Source: JBQLZO01 sp052168315
GTDB taxonomy: Bacteria; Planctomycetota; Phycisphaerae; Phycisphaerales; UBA1924
Assembly: GCA_052168315.1 (NCBI GenBank)
Contig: JBQLZO010000043.1
Coordinates: 142,220-206,219, forward strand
DNA length: 64,000 bases
Reading direction: 5' to 3'
A program made the translations under genes and the position numbers. Positions 53,971-63,064 of this stretch are shown here, in pieces. Within the stretch, counting starts at the first letter, position 1, and every line of letters starts with the position of its first letter. The notes beneath the pieces were generated by a model. It was not told the DNA's origin, ran no database searches, and was given only the letters and a program-made list of their open reading frames with translations.

Positions 53971-55251
53971 ATGCCCCCATCCCTCGAACAGCAACACCAC
54001 GCCGAACAGGCGCCAACCCCGCAGGCGGGCGGCGACCCGCTGCGCATCGCCGTGGTCTGCGGCAAGTTCCCCGCCTTCAGCGAGACCTTCATCTCCGAGA
54101 TGGCCGCGAGGCTGCTCGCCCGCGGGCACGATGTCCGCGTGATGGCCTCCCGCCGGGGCGGCGGTGCGCTGCACCCGGAGGTGCAACGCTGGAACCTGCT
54201 CGATCGCACGCGATACCGCCCACGCCGCTCCGAATGGTGGCGCGGTGGTCTGCCAAAGGTCCTCGCGGCCGCGGCGCGCCATCCGCACGCGGCCTTCGCT
54301 TCGGGCGTCGGGCTCCGCGGGCTGTTCAGCGCGGTGCCGTGGCTCGATGAGCCCGCGTTCGACTGCGCGGTCTGCCACTTCGGGCCCAACGCCGCGACCG
54401 TCTGCCGCCTCCGGCGCGCCGGCGTCATCGACCGCGCGACCGGCGTGGTCGCGATCTTCCACGGCATCGATGTCATCGCCTCGACGGATGCCGACCTGAA
54501 GGAACTCGAACGCGAAGCCGACGAGATCTGCGCGGTCAGCCACTTCTTGCGCGACCGACTGATCGAGCGCGGCATGCCCGGAGAGCGGATCCGCATCCAG
54601 CGGATGGGCACCGATCTGGCCCGGTTTCCCTCCTCACCAACCCCCATCCGATCCGTCGATGAACCGCTCCACATCGTGTTCGTCGGACGCCTGATCAAGT
54701 ACAAGGCCTGCGATGACCTGATCAACGCCATCGCGCTGCTCCCGCCCGACCTCCGCGATCGGGTCACGCTGAGCGTCCTCGGCGACGGCGATGAGCGGAG
54801 CGCCCTCGAATCGCTGACCGCCTCGCAAGGGCTCGAAAAGGTCGTTCGCTTCTTCGGCGCTGTGCCGCAGTCGCAGGTGCAGGAGACGCTGCAGCGATCC
54901 CACGCGCTGGTGATCCCGTCCGTGACGATCCCCGGCCAGCGGTTCGAGGGGCTCGGGCTGGTCGCGGCCGAGGCGATGGCCGCGGGGCGTTGCGTGATCG
55001 GCTCCAACGATGGCGGCATCCCGGAGATGATCCGGCACGACGAGACCGGGCTGCTGTTCGAGCCCGGCGATGCGACGGCCCTCGCCCGCGCGATCGAGCG
55101 GCTGTGCCGCGAGCCGGACCTGGCACCCCGGCTCGGTGCGGCCGCGCGGGCGGGCATGGAAGGCGGCGAATTCGATGCCGATGTCGCGATCGAAGCGCTG
55201 ATCGACCGGTGCCGCCGGCTCATGGGCGAGCGCGGGCGGAAGCCCGGTTGA
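53971..55251 (+). CDS. Family 4 glycosyltransferase
   Basis: A 426-residue GT-B retaining glycosyltransferase. The N-domain opens with IAVVCGKFPAFSETFISE, the usual acceptor-side block. The C-domain has VFVGRLIKYKACDDLI, and the donor-binding EFEGLGLV-type motif reads RFEGLGLVAAEAMAAG (E...E pair). Family members build exopolysaccharide or O-antigen-like chains using a nucleotide sugar; the specificity is unknown. The ATG at 53971 precedes a Gln/Pro-rich 25-residue lead. It starts a group of four surface-glycan genes and converges with FkbM. Confidence 0.9.
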   Translation: MPPSLEQQHHAEQAPTPQAGGDPLRIAVVCGKFPAFSETFISEMAARLLARGHDVRVMASRRGGGALHPEVQRWNLLDRTRYRPRRSEWWRGGLPKVLAAAARHPHAAFASGVGLRGLFSAVPWLDEPAFDCAVCHFGPNAATVCRLRRAGVIDRATGVVAIFHGIDVIASTDADLKELEREADEICAVSHFLRDRLIERGMPGERIRIQRMGTDLARFPSSPTPIRSVDEPLHIVFVGRLIKYKACDDLINAIALLPPDLRDRVTLSVLGDGDERSALESLTASQGLEKVVRFFGAVPQSQVQETLQRSHALVIPSVTIPGQRFEGLGLVAAEAMAAGRCVIGSNDGGIPEMIRHDETGLLFEPGDATALARAIERLCREPDLAPRLGAAARAGMEGGEFDADVAIEALIDRCRRLMGERGRKPG

Positions 55252-55277
55252 GCCAGTGGGGGGTGACCGCAGCGCGG

Positions 55278-56036
55278 TCAGGTCGTGCTGGCGCTGCGGG
55301 CCGCGCCGTGCTTCGGGGTGCTCCTGGCGCGGGCGAGGCGGACCCGCGGGCCGAGCACCTTCAGGCGGAACCTGAGCAGGGCCGGGAGCAGCGCCTCGCG
55401 GATGTACAGGGCATCGCCGTGCCCGCGCTGCGAGAGCCTGGAGTACACCCGCTGCAGCCCCAGCCCTTCGAGGAACGCATCGATCTCGTGCTCGAGGCAC
55501 GAGCCCTCGTACAGCGGCGTCCGGGAGACCTCGGTGAACACATAGTCGATGTGGTCCCCGATCAGCCCGGTCGCCCCTTTCATGACCTCGAGTTCGTATC
55601 CCTGCGTATCGATCACCAGCAGGTTGTATCCGGACGGATCGAGCCCCTGCTCGCGCAGCAGGTCGTCGAGCGGGACGATGGGCACCTCGATCGTCTCGGC
55701 CACATCGGTGTTCTCGTCGTCGCGGAGCGCATCGGTCGGTTTGAGCAGGCTGGAGAGCCCGAAGCTCTCCCCCGCCCGCTGGGGGATGACATTGAGCGTC
55801 AGCCGGTCCCGCCTGGCCCCGCACGCGACATTGGCGTGGCGCACGAGATCGCTGGGCGGCGCGTTCTTGACCAGCATCTCGTAGATCGTCGGCTGCGGCT
55901 CGACCCAGAACTGGCGCTTGATGCCGAGTGCGGCGTAGGTCTGCGTCTCCTCGCCGATGTGCCCGCCGACATGCACCACGCCGCGCGGCTTGAGGTTGTA
56001 GCGCCGGGTGAGCTTGATCAGCGAGTCGAAAGCCAT
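55278..56036 (-). CDS. FkbM-family SAM-dependent methyltransferase
   Basis: A 252-residue enzyme. VVHVGGHIGEETQTYAALG (about residues 20-38) is the SAM-binding loop, WVEPQP the acidic residue after strand 2, and LLVIDTQGYELEVMKG the FkbM signature. In glycan clusters such proteins O-methylate sugars. GGAGAT five bases before the ATG at 56036 supports the start, although the frame is open far upstream. It is divergent from the fucosyltransferase-like gene, sharing a 105-base spacer. The C-terminal 35 residues are basic and low in complexity. Confidence 0.88.
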   Translation of the reverse strand: MAFDSLIKLTRRYNLKPRGVVHVGGHIGEETQTYAALGIKRQFWVEPQPTIYEMLVKNAPPSDLVRHANVACGARRDRLTLNVIPQRAGESFGLSSLLKPTDALRDDENTDVAETIEVPIVPLDDLLREQGLDPSGYNLLVIDTQGYELEVMKGATGLIGDHIDYVFTEVSRTPLYEGSCLEHEIDAFLEGLGLQRVYSRLSQRGHGDALYIREALLPALLRFRLKVLGPRVRLARARSTPKHGAARSASTT

Positions 56037-56141
56037 GGCGATCTCCGGTTCGGGGGCGTGCTCGGGCGCGGAGCATACCGCCGTGGTCGCGGGCGCGGGA
56101 GCGCGGGGCGGTCCCGCGCGGATCCGCGTACGATCGCCCCC

Positions 56142-57056
56142 ATGCGAACCGTGGTGGTGCTCAAGTCGACGCGCGAGCAGCTCGGCAACCAGTTGCTCCC
56201 GTACATGAGCGTGCAGGCGTACTGCCTCGAACGCTCGTGCCGGCTCGTCTACCTCCCGTTCGAGCGGTACCTCGGGCACTTCGAGCGCATGGCCGCGGTC
56301 CCGCGGGGCGGGTTCCGAAGGCGGGTGATGTATCGCTGGTACCGGCTCGTGCAGGGGCTCGGGGTGGGGGCGGCCCGGCGCTACCCGAAGGGCGCCGATC
56401 CGGGCGGCGGCGGGGCCAGCGGCCCGCGGTTCGTCCGGCTCCCGCCGAGCAGCGGGGGGGTGGACATCGGCTCCCCCGGGCTCGAGTTCTTCCTGGGCTG
56501 GCGGTACTACAACCCGCTGGGCATCGCGCGGCACCGCGCGGCGATCCAGCGCGAGTTCGCCCCTGCCCGCGCGCATCTCGCGGGGATCGCCTCGTTCGTC
56601 GAGGCGCTTCCGGGCGATCGTCCGATCGTGGGCGTGCACATCCGGCAGGGCGACTACAAGACTCACATGGGAGGGCGCTTGTACATCCCGCCGGAGGAGT
56701 ACCGGGACGCGATGGCAGCGCTGACGGAGCGCATCGGCGCGCATCCCGTGTTCTGCGTGTTCAGCGATCAGCCGCTTCCCGAAGGCGTGTTCGACGGGTT
56801 CGATGTGCGGTTGAGCGATGGCTCCATGATCGAGGATTTGTTCCGCATGGCGCACTGCCCGTTGGTGATCGGGACCGCGAGCACCTTCAACCTCGCGGCG
56901 GTGCTCTACGGTGGCGGGGTGGTGTGGCATCTTCGTCCGGATCATCGCGAGATCCTCGATCCGGAGGGCGCGGATCCTGAGATCGTTCTGGATGTGGAAT
57001 CCGCGGGCGCGGCGATCGCCGGGCGGAACGGGCCCTTGCGGCTCGGGATCGCGTGA
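56142..57056 (+). CDS. GT11-like (alpha-1,2-fucosyltransferase family) glycosyltransferase
   Basis: A 304-residue protein. The opening TREQLGNQLLPYMSVQAYCL resembles the GNQLFQYA start of GT11 enzymes. VGVHIRQGDYK (about residues 166-176) is the HxRxxD nucleotide-sugar motif, and VFSDQPLP and GTASTFNLAAVLYGG follow in the family order. The donor is probably GDP-fucose or a related sugar, by homology only. The stop overlaps the next glycosyltransferase start (TGATG), so the two are coupled. Confidence 0.83.
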   Translation: MRTVVVLKSTREQLGNQLLPYMSVQAYCLERSCRLVYLPFERYLGHFERMAAVPRGGFRRRVMYRWYRLVQGLGVGAARRYPKGADPGGGGASGPRFVRLPPSSGGVDIGSPGLEFFLGWRYYNPLGIARHRAAIQREFAPARAHLAGIASFVEALPGDRPIVGVHIRQGDYKTHMGGRLYIPPEEYRDAMAALTERIGAHPVFCVFSDQPLPEGVFDGFDVRLSDGSMIEDLFRMAHCPLVIGTASTFNLAAVLYGGGVVWHLRPDHREILDPEGADPEIVLDVESAGAAIAGRNGPLRLGIA

Positions 57057-58255
57057 TGGCGAAGGGCGTTCCGAACTCGGTGTTGTTTCTGGCCCGCCGG
57101 ATCGGGCTCGGAGGGATGACGCGCCAGCTCGCAGAGGCGGCGATCGGATTCGGCGAGCGGAGGATCCGGGTGTGCGTGCTGGCGCCCACGGGACCCGGGC
57201 TGGATGCGTTCGCGGAGCGGTTCGACCGGGCGGGGGTGCGGGTAGAGCGAGCGCCGCGCCTCGTGCGTGCCTCGATCATGCCGGTGGTCAATGAGTGCCG
57301 CCCGGACTTCGTGCGGCTCGTCAGCGGGACCTTCCCGCCGAACTTCGCGCTGGCATCGCGCCTGATGGGCGAGGGGTTGCCGGTCGTGGAGACGCTGCAC
57401 GCGATGACGATGCGCGAGCGCCTGGGCACCGTGCGGCTGTTCGACCAATCGCTCTCGCCGGGGCGGCGGTACCGGGCGGTGGCGCTGAGCGCCCCGATGG
57501 GCGCTGAGTGCCTGCGCCGGTTGCCGGGATTGATCCCGTGGCTGCGGGTGGTGCCCTACGGCATGCCGATGCCCGATGTCGAGGCGATCGCGCCGCACGC
57601 GGGTGCGGCGATGTCGGACTCGCCGGAATACCCCGCGGATCAAGTAGCCCGGGTCGGGATGGGGAGCAGGGGGGGAGCGGGGGTGTTCCGGATCCTCACG
57701 GCGACGCGGCTCGTGGAGGACCACAAGGACACGGCGACGCTCCTGCGCGCGATGGCGCTCCTGCTCGATCGGATGGAGAGCGAGGGCGGGAGGGAGGCGC
57801 GTCAATCGGTGGAGCTGCGCGTGGCGGGCGATGGGCGGGATCGCGGGACGCTTGAGGCGTTGTCGCGCGAGCTGGGCGTGGACGATCGGGTGTCGTTCCT
57901 GGGGTGGGTGGGCGATGTGCGGTCGCTGATGCGCTGCTCGGATGTGTTTGTGCTTTCGACGAAGAGCGAGTCGTTCGGTCGGGTGAATGTGGAGGCGGCA
58001 TCGGCGGGCACGCCGGTGGTGGCGTCTCGGGTGATCGGTTGCGAGGCTTCGGTGGGCGACGGGGTGAACGGCCTGCTGGTTCGCCCGGGCGATCCGCGGG
58101 CGATGTGCGATGCCCTTGATCGGCTCCGGCGGAACGAGGCGCTGCGTTCTCGGCTTGGCGCAGCGGGCCCGGGCTTCGCAGCGCAGTTCTCAATGGATCG
58201 TCACCTGGACGAGGTGCTGGAGGTGGCGCGGGAGCTGCTGTGGAAGCGGTGGTGA
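57056..58255 (+). CDS. Family 4 glycosyltransferase
   Basis: A 399-residue GT-B enzyme. FLARRIGLGGMTRQLAEAA is the N-terminal glycine-rich block, LTATRLVEDHKDTATLL begins the donor domain, FLGWVGDVRSLM is the usual mid-motif, and ESFGRVNVEAASAGTPVV contains the E...E donor site. It probably acts after the coupled GT11-like enzyme in one glycan pathway. A Gly/Ser-rich stretch (about residues 185-210) links the domains. An antisense ORF runs over its 3' third. Confidence 0.9.
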   Translation: MAKGVPNSVLFLARRIGLGGMTRQLAEAAIGFGERRIRVCVLAPTGPGLDAFAERFDRAGVRVERAPRLVRASIMPVVNECRPDFVRLVSGTFPPNFALASRLMGEGLPVVETLHAMTMRERLGTVRLFDQSLSPGRRYRAVALSAPMGAECLRRLPGLIPWLRVVPYGMPMPDVEAIAPHAGAAMSDSPEYPADQVARVGMGSRGGAGVFRILTATRLVEDHKDTATLLRAMALLLDRMESEGGREARQSVELRVAGDGRDRGTLEALSRELGVDDRVSFLGWVGDVRSLMRCSDVFVLSTKSESFGRVNVEAASAGTPVVASRVIGCEASVGDGVNGLLVRPGDPRAMCDALDRLRRNEALRSRLGAAGPGFAAQFSMDRHLDEVLEVARELLWKRW

Positions 58256-58775
58256 GGGGGGCGACAAGAAGAGGTTCACCACAGAGGGGCTCAGAGGGGC
58301 GCAGTGTGTGGGAAGGGGAAAGCTCACCGCAGAGACGCGGAGGGCGCGGAGGGGGGAGGGTGCGGTGCGTGGCGGTGGTTGGGGTGTCGGGGGCGGGAGC
58401 CGCGCGGGCGGTGGTGGTGTGCTTCAGGAGCGTCGCAGCGGATCTGGACGCCGTGAGACGGTCGGTGGCGGTCGGACCTGAGTGCGTGCAGGCTTCGAGC
58501 ATGGCGCCCATGGCCGCGGGGATGGCGAGGGTGTGGATGAGATCGGTGCGTGAGTTGGCAAGGAGCCGCAGGGCTTCGAACTCGGCGCGGATGGGTGCTG
58601 AGTTGATCAGTTCGGCGAGCTGCGCGAGGGTGAGTCGGCGTGCGATGGCGATGGAGCAGAGGTCGATCGCGGGGTTGAGCAGGTCGTCGATGAGCGCGAG
58701 CGGGTCGATGGGGGGCGTGTCGGGCGCGGAGGTGGGTTGTGATGGAATGTTTTCGGTGTGTTTGAGTTTCAGCAT
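57696..58775 (-). CDS. Unknown helical protein whose frame runs through a repeat into antisense of a glycosyltransferase
   Basis: The first 130 residues look genuine. The ATG at 58775 is followed by a helical segment (LIDDLLNPAIDLCSIAIARR, LTLAQLAELINSAPIRAEFE, then HTLAIPAAMGAMLEACT), with mostly G/C third positions down to about 58370. I do not recognise the family. The frame then crosses the tandem repeat and has no stop until 57696, 560 bases antisense to the GT4 gene. The natural stop may have been lost when the repeat inserted, so the true protein end is uncertain and it may be a degraded gene. Confidence 0.42.
   Translation of the reverse strand: MLKLKHTENIPSQPTSAPDTPPIDPLALIDDLLNPAIDLCSIAIARRLTLAQLAELINSAPIRAEFEALRLLANSRTDLIHTLAIPAAMGAMLEACTHSGPTATDRLTASRSAATLLKHTTTARAAPAPDTPTTATHRTLPPPRPPRLCGELSPSHTLRPSEPLCGEPLLVAPLTTASTAAPAPPPAPRPGDDPLRTALRSPGPLRQAENAAPRSAGADQGHRTSPADRPGEPAGRSPRRPPKPRNRSPETPPPACPPMPPPHSPDRTTRSSSKAQTHPSSASATAHRPPTPGTTPDRPRPARATTPQASRDPAHRPPRAAPPIDAPPSRPRSPSDRAGAPSRAGASPCPCGPPRAASP
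58271..58352 (+). repeat. Two tandem copies of a 'caccacagagg'-type intergenic repeat
   Basis: Copy one (about 58271-58304, TTCACCACAGAGGGGCTCAG...) and copy two (about 58319-58352, CTCACCGCAGAGACGCGGAG...) are related 33-base units. By general knowledge, such CACAGAG/GCGGAGG spacers recur across planctomycete and other genomes and yield spurious TTEARRTRR-like reading frames. Confidence 0.7.
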
Positions 58776-58934
58776 GCCCTGAGCATGGCGTGGGAGTGCG
58801 GTGGTGCCAGCGGGATCGTGCGTATCCCCGCGAATTGGCGCACGGAGATGGTCGGTGCGCAGCAGAAAGCGCACACGCACGGTTGTTGCGCTTCATCGCT
58901 GTGATAAGGATTGGCTGGGCGTGTGAAGAGCCGC

Positions 58935-60068
58935 TCAGCGCTTGTCGATCGGCGTGTACTTCACATCGTGCGGGCCGACATACTTGGCGCCGGGGCGGTA
59001 GAGGCGGTTGTCCGAGAGCTGTTCGATGATGTGCCCGGCCCAGCCGCCGATGCGGGAGAGGGCGAACATGGGAGTGAACAGGTCGAGCTTGAGCCCGATG
59101 CAGTGGTAGGTGGTGGCGGAGTAGAAGTCGACATTGGGGTAGATGCCCTTGGCGGCGACCTCGCGCTCCATGACCTGCTCGATCTTGTGGGACTTCTCGT
59201 ACAGGTCCTTGTTGCCGGTGTCCTCGGCCAGCTTCTTGGCGAGCTTCTGGAGGTCGGTGGCGCGGGGGTCCTTGGCCTTGTAGACCCGGTGCCCGAAGCC
59301 CATGATCTTGTCCTTGCGCTCGAGCTTACCGAGGATGTACTTCTCGGCGTCGGCGACTGAGGGGATCTCGTTGAGCATGACCATGACGCCCTCGTTGGCG
59401 CCGCCGTGGAGCGGGCCGCGGAGCGAGCCGATGGCGGCGGTGATGGCGGAGTAGATGTCCGAGAGGGTGGAGATGACCACGCGGGCGGTGAAGGTTGAGT
59501 TGTTGAGCCCGTGGTCGGTGTGGAGGATCATGCAGATGTCGAAGGCGCGGGCCATGGTGGGCGTGGGCTTCTCGCCATTGAGCATGTAGAGGAAGTTCTC
59601 GGCGAAGGAGAGCGAGGTGTCGGGCTTGACGAAGTCGAGCCCGCGGCGGTGGCGGTCGAAGCAGGCCACGAGCGTCGGGGCGTGCCCGAGGATGTTGAGC
59701 GACTTCTCGCGGGCCGAGTCGACATCGTTGGCGTTCGGGTCCTTGTCATGGAGCGCGAGCGCCGAGACGAGGGTGCGCAGCGCGTGCATCGGCTGGGCAT
59801 CCTTCGGCATGGACTTGATCAGGTCGAGGATGCCTTTGGGGAGTTCGTAGCGCTTGCGGAGCTCTGTGGAGAATTCCTTCAGTTCGCCGGCGGTCGGGAG
59901 CCTGCGGTTCCATAGGAGGAACACGGTCTCCTCGAAGGTGGAGTTGGCGGAAAGGTCTCCGATGGCGATGCCGACATATTCGAGCACGCCCTTGGCGCCG
60001 TCGATGAACGACATCTCGGTTTCTGCGGCGATGACGCCTTCCAGACCCTTGGGCACATCGATGGCCAT
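58935..60068 (-). CDS. gltA: Citrate synthase
   Basis: A 377-residue enzyme joining acetyl-CoA and oxaloacetate. The active-site set is present: GPLHGGANEGVMVML (His), GFGHRVYKAKDPR (His and Arg) and YPNVDFYSAT (Asp). Length and lack of a long N-terminal domain place it in the short, methylcitrate-synthase-like bacterial class, so 2-methylcitrate synthesis cannot be excluded. GAGAGGG about nine bases upstream supports the ATG at 60068. A promoter-like element lies 165-190 bases upstream, leaving a leader with repeated CCGAA units. Confidence 0.95.
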   Translation of the reverse strand: MAIDVPKGLEGVIAAETEMSFIDGAKGVLEYVGIAIGDLSANSTFEETVFLLWNRRLPTAGELKEFSTELRKRYELPKGILDLIKSMPKDAQPMHALRTLVSALALHDKDPNANDVDSAREKSLNILGHAPTLVACFDRHRRGLDFVKPDTSLSFAENFLYMLNGEKPTPTMARAFDICMILHTDHGLNNSTFTARVVISTLSDIYSAITAAIGSLRGPLHGGANEGVMVMLNEIPSVADAEKYILGKLERKDKIMGFGHRVYKAKDPRATDLQKLAKKLAEDTGNKDLYEKSHKIEQVMEREVAAKGIYPNVDFYSATTYHCIGLKLDLFTPMFALSRIGGWAGHIIEQLSDNRLYRPGAKYVGPHDVKYTPIDKR

Positions 60069-60393
60069 GCGGAACACCCTCTCGTTTCGTTCGGTTCGGA
60101 TTCGGTTCGGACGGTGCGTGCCCGTCCGTCGGATCGCCTGACAGCCGCTTCGTGGCTGGCGGAACACCGCCGCACGCCGCGTCCGCCCGGGTGCGCCCAC
60201 CACTGGATGCCCTGGACCCGCTCGGAACGCGAATATATGGCGTTGGACGGGTTGCGGCAACACACCCGAGGATGCGGGAAGTGGGGCGGTGCACCTGGGC
60301 GCGGGACGCTGCGGGATATCCCGTGTTCGATGGGGGGATCGGTTCCGGGCATGGCGGATGGGGCGGGCGGCTCGCATCGCCCGGGGTTGTGTC
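60069..60393. other. Divergent spacer between gltA and guanine deaminase
   Basis: A 325-base spacer. On the gltA side there are five spaced TTCGG units (about 60085-60112). In the middle is the gltA promoter candidate. On the right it contains GGATATCC and GC-rich sequence without a clear ribosome site for the deaminase. No ORF is convincing. Confidence 0.5.
60232..60260 (-). promoter_or_regulatory. Sigma-70-like promoter of gltA
   Basis: On the minus strand TTGCCG (60260-60255), a 17-base spacer and TATATT (60237-60232) give a good consensus match. It sits in one of the few AT-rich spots of the region. The leader to the gltA ATG would be about 155 bases. Confidence 0.55.
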
Positions 60394-61692
60394 ATGATGG
60401 CGGCGATGATCGTTCAGGGACGATTGCTGCTGGATCCGGGAGCGCCGCCGGCGCCGGGGTGGGTGCGCATCGATCCCGGCGCCGGCGGGCGGATCGAGCA
60501 GGTGAATCTCGGTGAGCCGCCGTCGGGCATCCGGGTGGATGTGGGCGGCCCGTGGGCGCTGGTCGTCCCGGCGTTCGTGGATGCGCACTTCCACTTTCCG
60601 CAGGTCGATTCGGTCGGGTGCGAGGGGATGGAACTGCTGGATTGGCTCGATCGGGTGATCTTCCCGGCCGAGACCTGGTGGGGGCGGGGCGCGGCGTCGT
60701 CCGTGGCGATGACCGCGGCCCGGCGGCTCGTGCGCGAGGGGACGATGACCGTCGCCGGGTACCTGACCTCCCACGGGGTGCCCTCGCGCGAGGCCGCGGT
60801 GGCGCTGGCGCAGAAGACCCCGCTGCGATTGCTGCTTGGTCGCGTCGGCATGGACCGCATGGCGCCCGACGACCTGACCGCGGAGGATCGCGAGCGCGGC
60901 ACCCATCGCCCGATCCCATCGCCACTGCTCGCGCCGTACGGGCCCGAGGAGCGGTGCCGGGTGTCCGCGAACCCGCGGTTCGCCATCTCGTGCACGGAGG
61001 AGCTGCTGGCCGAGTTCGGGTGGCTGGTGCGTGATCGCGCGGAGCTTTTCGTGCAGACGCACCTGGCAGAGACGCGGGCAGAATGCGCACTGGTGCGCGA
61101 GCTGTTCCCGGATTCGGCGCACTACACCGGGGTGTACGATGCGCTCGGGCTGCTCACTCGGCGGACGCTGCTGGCGCACTGCCTGCACCTTTCCCGCGAG
61201 GAGTGGATGCTGATCGGCGAGCGCGGCTCGGTCGCGGTGCACTGCCCGGGCGCGAATACCTTTCTGATGGCCGGGCTGTTCGATCTCGATGCGGCCGAGC
61301 GGCACGGCGTGCGCGTGGCGCTGGGCTCGGATGTGGCGGCGGGCCCGGACATCGCGATGCCGCGGGTGGGCAGGGCGATGATCGAGGTTGCGAAGATCCG
61401 CGCGATGATCGCGGCCGGGAGCGGCGACCCACGGCGATCGGGGGTCCGCGTGCCCGCGCCGGCGGAGGTGTTCGAGCTGATCACGCGGGGCAACGCGCGG
61501 GCGATCGCATGGGATGATGTGGGCGCGCTGTCGCCGGGGCACGCGGGGGATGTGCTGGTGCTGAGGGTGCCGGAGACATGGTTCGATGAGCACCTGGTCG
61601 GGCGGCTGCTGTACAACTGGTCGTCGCGGCTGATCGAATCGCGCATTAGCGGGGGGCGGCTCATCGACCCGGATACACTGGCGGGCACATGA
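60394..61692 (+). CDS. guaD: Guanine deaminase
   Basis: A 432-residue zinc amidohydrolase converting guanine to xanthine. Metal ligands are in DAHFHFPQVDSVGCEGMELL (about residues 67-86), then QTHLAETRAE, LLAHCLHLS, VAVHCPGANTFLMAGLFDL and GSDVAAGPD. The deaminase-specific YLTSHG strand and the catalytic Glu region are in order. Starts at 60394, 60397 and 60406 are all possible. It is coupled to the rhomboid gene (ATGA). No other purine-breakdown gene is adjacent. Confidence 0.93.
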   Translation: MMAAMIVQGRLLLDPGAPPAPGWVRIDPGAGGRIEQVNLGEPPSGIRVDVGGPWALVVPAFVDAHFHFPQVDSVGCEGMELLDWLDRVIFPAETWWGRGAASSVAMTAARRLVREGTMTVAGYLTSHGVPSREAAVALAQKTPLRLLLGRVGMDRMAPDDLTAEDRERGTHRPIPSPLLAPYGPEERCRVSANPRFAISCTEELLAEFGWLVRDRAELFVQTHLAETRAECALVRELFPDSAHYTGVYDALGLLTRRTLLAHCLHLSREEWMLIGERGSVAVHCPGANTFLMAGLFDLDAAERHGVRVALGSDVAAGPDIAMPRVGRAMIEVAKIRAMIAAGSGDPRRSGVRVPAPAEVFELITRGNARAIAWDDVGALSPGHAGDVLVLRVPETWFDEHLVGRLLYNWSSRLIESRISGGRLIDPDTLAGT

Positions 61693-63026
61693 TCCCGCTC
61701 GGCACCGATCATCGACGCAGGCGTCCGACGCTCGTGACCTACTGGCTCATCGGGCTGAATGTCGGCGTGTTCCTCGTGATGGCGATCCTCGAGCGAGTCG
61801 ACCCCGGATCGCACGAGCGGATGTTCTCCGCGCTGCAGCTGGCGATGGGCCCGCGGGGGGGCGGCGAGATGATGTCGGCGCTGCGGGCGTCGCTGGGGGA
61901 AGACGGGGCGATCCCGCGGTTCCATGTGTGGTCACTGATCACCTACCAGTTCGTGCACGGAGGGATCGTGCACCTGCTGGGGAACATGCTGTTCCTATTC
62001 GTGTTCGGGCCCGGCATCGAGGATCGGTTCCGGCGGATCGGGTTCCTGGCGTTCTACCTGCTGGGCGGGGTGTTCGCGGGGCTGGCGCACTTGTGGCTGG
62101 GCGGTGAGACGGTGGTGGTGGGGGGCGAGACCGTGTATTTCGTGGCGCCGGTGGTCGGCGCATCGGGTTCGATCGCGGCGGTGACCGGGGCGTTTATCGT
62201 GCTGTTCCCGCTGGTGGGCGTGCGGGTGCTGTGGTTCTTCTTCCTGATCGGCGTGTTCACGGTGCCCGCGTGGTGGGTCATCCTGATCGGGATCGTGTGG
62301 GACTTCGTGCAGTCGGGGAACCCGGGGCGGATCGCGCACATGGCGCACATCGGCGGGTATGTGTTCGGCATCGGGATCGCGTGGAGCCTGCTAGCGGGCA
62401 AGGTGATCCCCCGCGAGCCGTACGACCTGTTCTCGATGGCGCGGCAGGCCAAGCGCCGGCGTGCGTTCAGGGAGATCACCTCGCGTTCTGGCTCCTCGCC
62501 GTGGTCGAATGATGCGGGGCGGGTCGAGCGGCGGGAGCGCGGCCTGCGCCGGCGTGAGCGCGACGAAGATGCCGGAGGGGCGCACCGTGGACCGGGGGCG
62601 CGGGGTGAGGGTCCGAAGCCGGGCGTGGCTCGGACGGGCGAGCGGGACGATTCGGCGATGCGCCGCCGGTCGGAGATCGCGGGCGATCTCTCGGGCGGGC
62701 GGCTCGCCGATGCAGCCCGGAAGTACGAAGCGCTGCTGAACGACGATCCGGAGGCGATGCTGCATCGGGAGGCGCAGCTGGACCTGGGCAACGCGCTGTT
62801 CGCCGAGGGGCGGCACCAGGCGGCGCTGGTCGCGTACCGACTGCTCGTCACGCGGTATCCGCAGGGGCGCGAGGCCGACGAGGTCAGATTGCTGATGGCG
62901 CTGATCAACGCGCGGTACCTGAACGATCCGGTCGAGGCCAAGCGGCTGCTCGGTCTGATCTCGATGGAGAACCTAGACGAGTCGCACCAGCGCCTGATGT
63001 CGACCGTTCAGGGGGAGCTGGGCTGA
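61689..63026 (+). CDS. Rhomboid-family intramembrane serine protease with C-terminal TPR region
   Basis: A 445-residue protein. About six helices span residues 17-240. VHLLGNMLFLFVFG holds the conserved His/Asn of helix 2, GASGSIAAVTG the catalytic Ser (about 159), and AHIGGYVFG the catalytic His (about 220). A charged Arg/Gly-rich linker (about 255-325) precedes TPR-like helices (ARKYEALLNDDPEAMLHREA, then GRHQAALVAYRLLVTRYPQG). Rhomboids cleave transmembrane substrates; TPRs may recruit partners. The ATG overlaps the deaminase stop. Confidence 0.92.
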   Translation: MIPLGTDHRRRRPTLVTYWLIGLNVGVFLVMAILERVDPGSHERMFSALQLAMGPRGGGEMMSALRASLGEDGAIPRFHVWSLITYQFVHGGIVHLLGNMLFLFVFGPGIEDRFRRIGFLAFYLLGGVFAGLAHLWLGGETVVVGGETVYFVAPVVGASGSIAAVTGAFIVLFPLVGVRVLWFFFLIGVFTVPAWWVILIGIVWDFVQSGNPGRIAHMAHIGGYVFGIGIAWSLLAGKVIPREPYDLFSMARQAKRRRAFREITSRSGSSPWSNDAGRVERRERGLRRRERDEDAGGAHRGPGARGEGPKPGVARTGERDDSAMRRRSEIAGDLSGGRLADAARKYEALLNDDPEAMLHREAQLDLGNALFAEGRHQAALVAYRLLVTRYPQGREADEVRLLMALINARYLNDPVEAKRLLGLISMENLDESHQRLMSTVQGELG

Positions 63027-63064
63027 CCGGACGCCCGGGCCCGCCTCCGATACCCGTGGCGCAC

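Noticed and set aside
51537..55223. A 1228-residue minus-strand open frame over hppA and the glycosyltransferase
   Set aside because: Asp/Glu/Gly/His-rich composition is the mirror of the genuine genes on the other strand, which have full family motifs.
58240..58782. A 180-residue plus-strand frame after the GT4 gene
   Set aside because: It starts in the tandem repeat and is the antisense shadow of the minus-strand ORF, which has better third-position bias.
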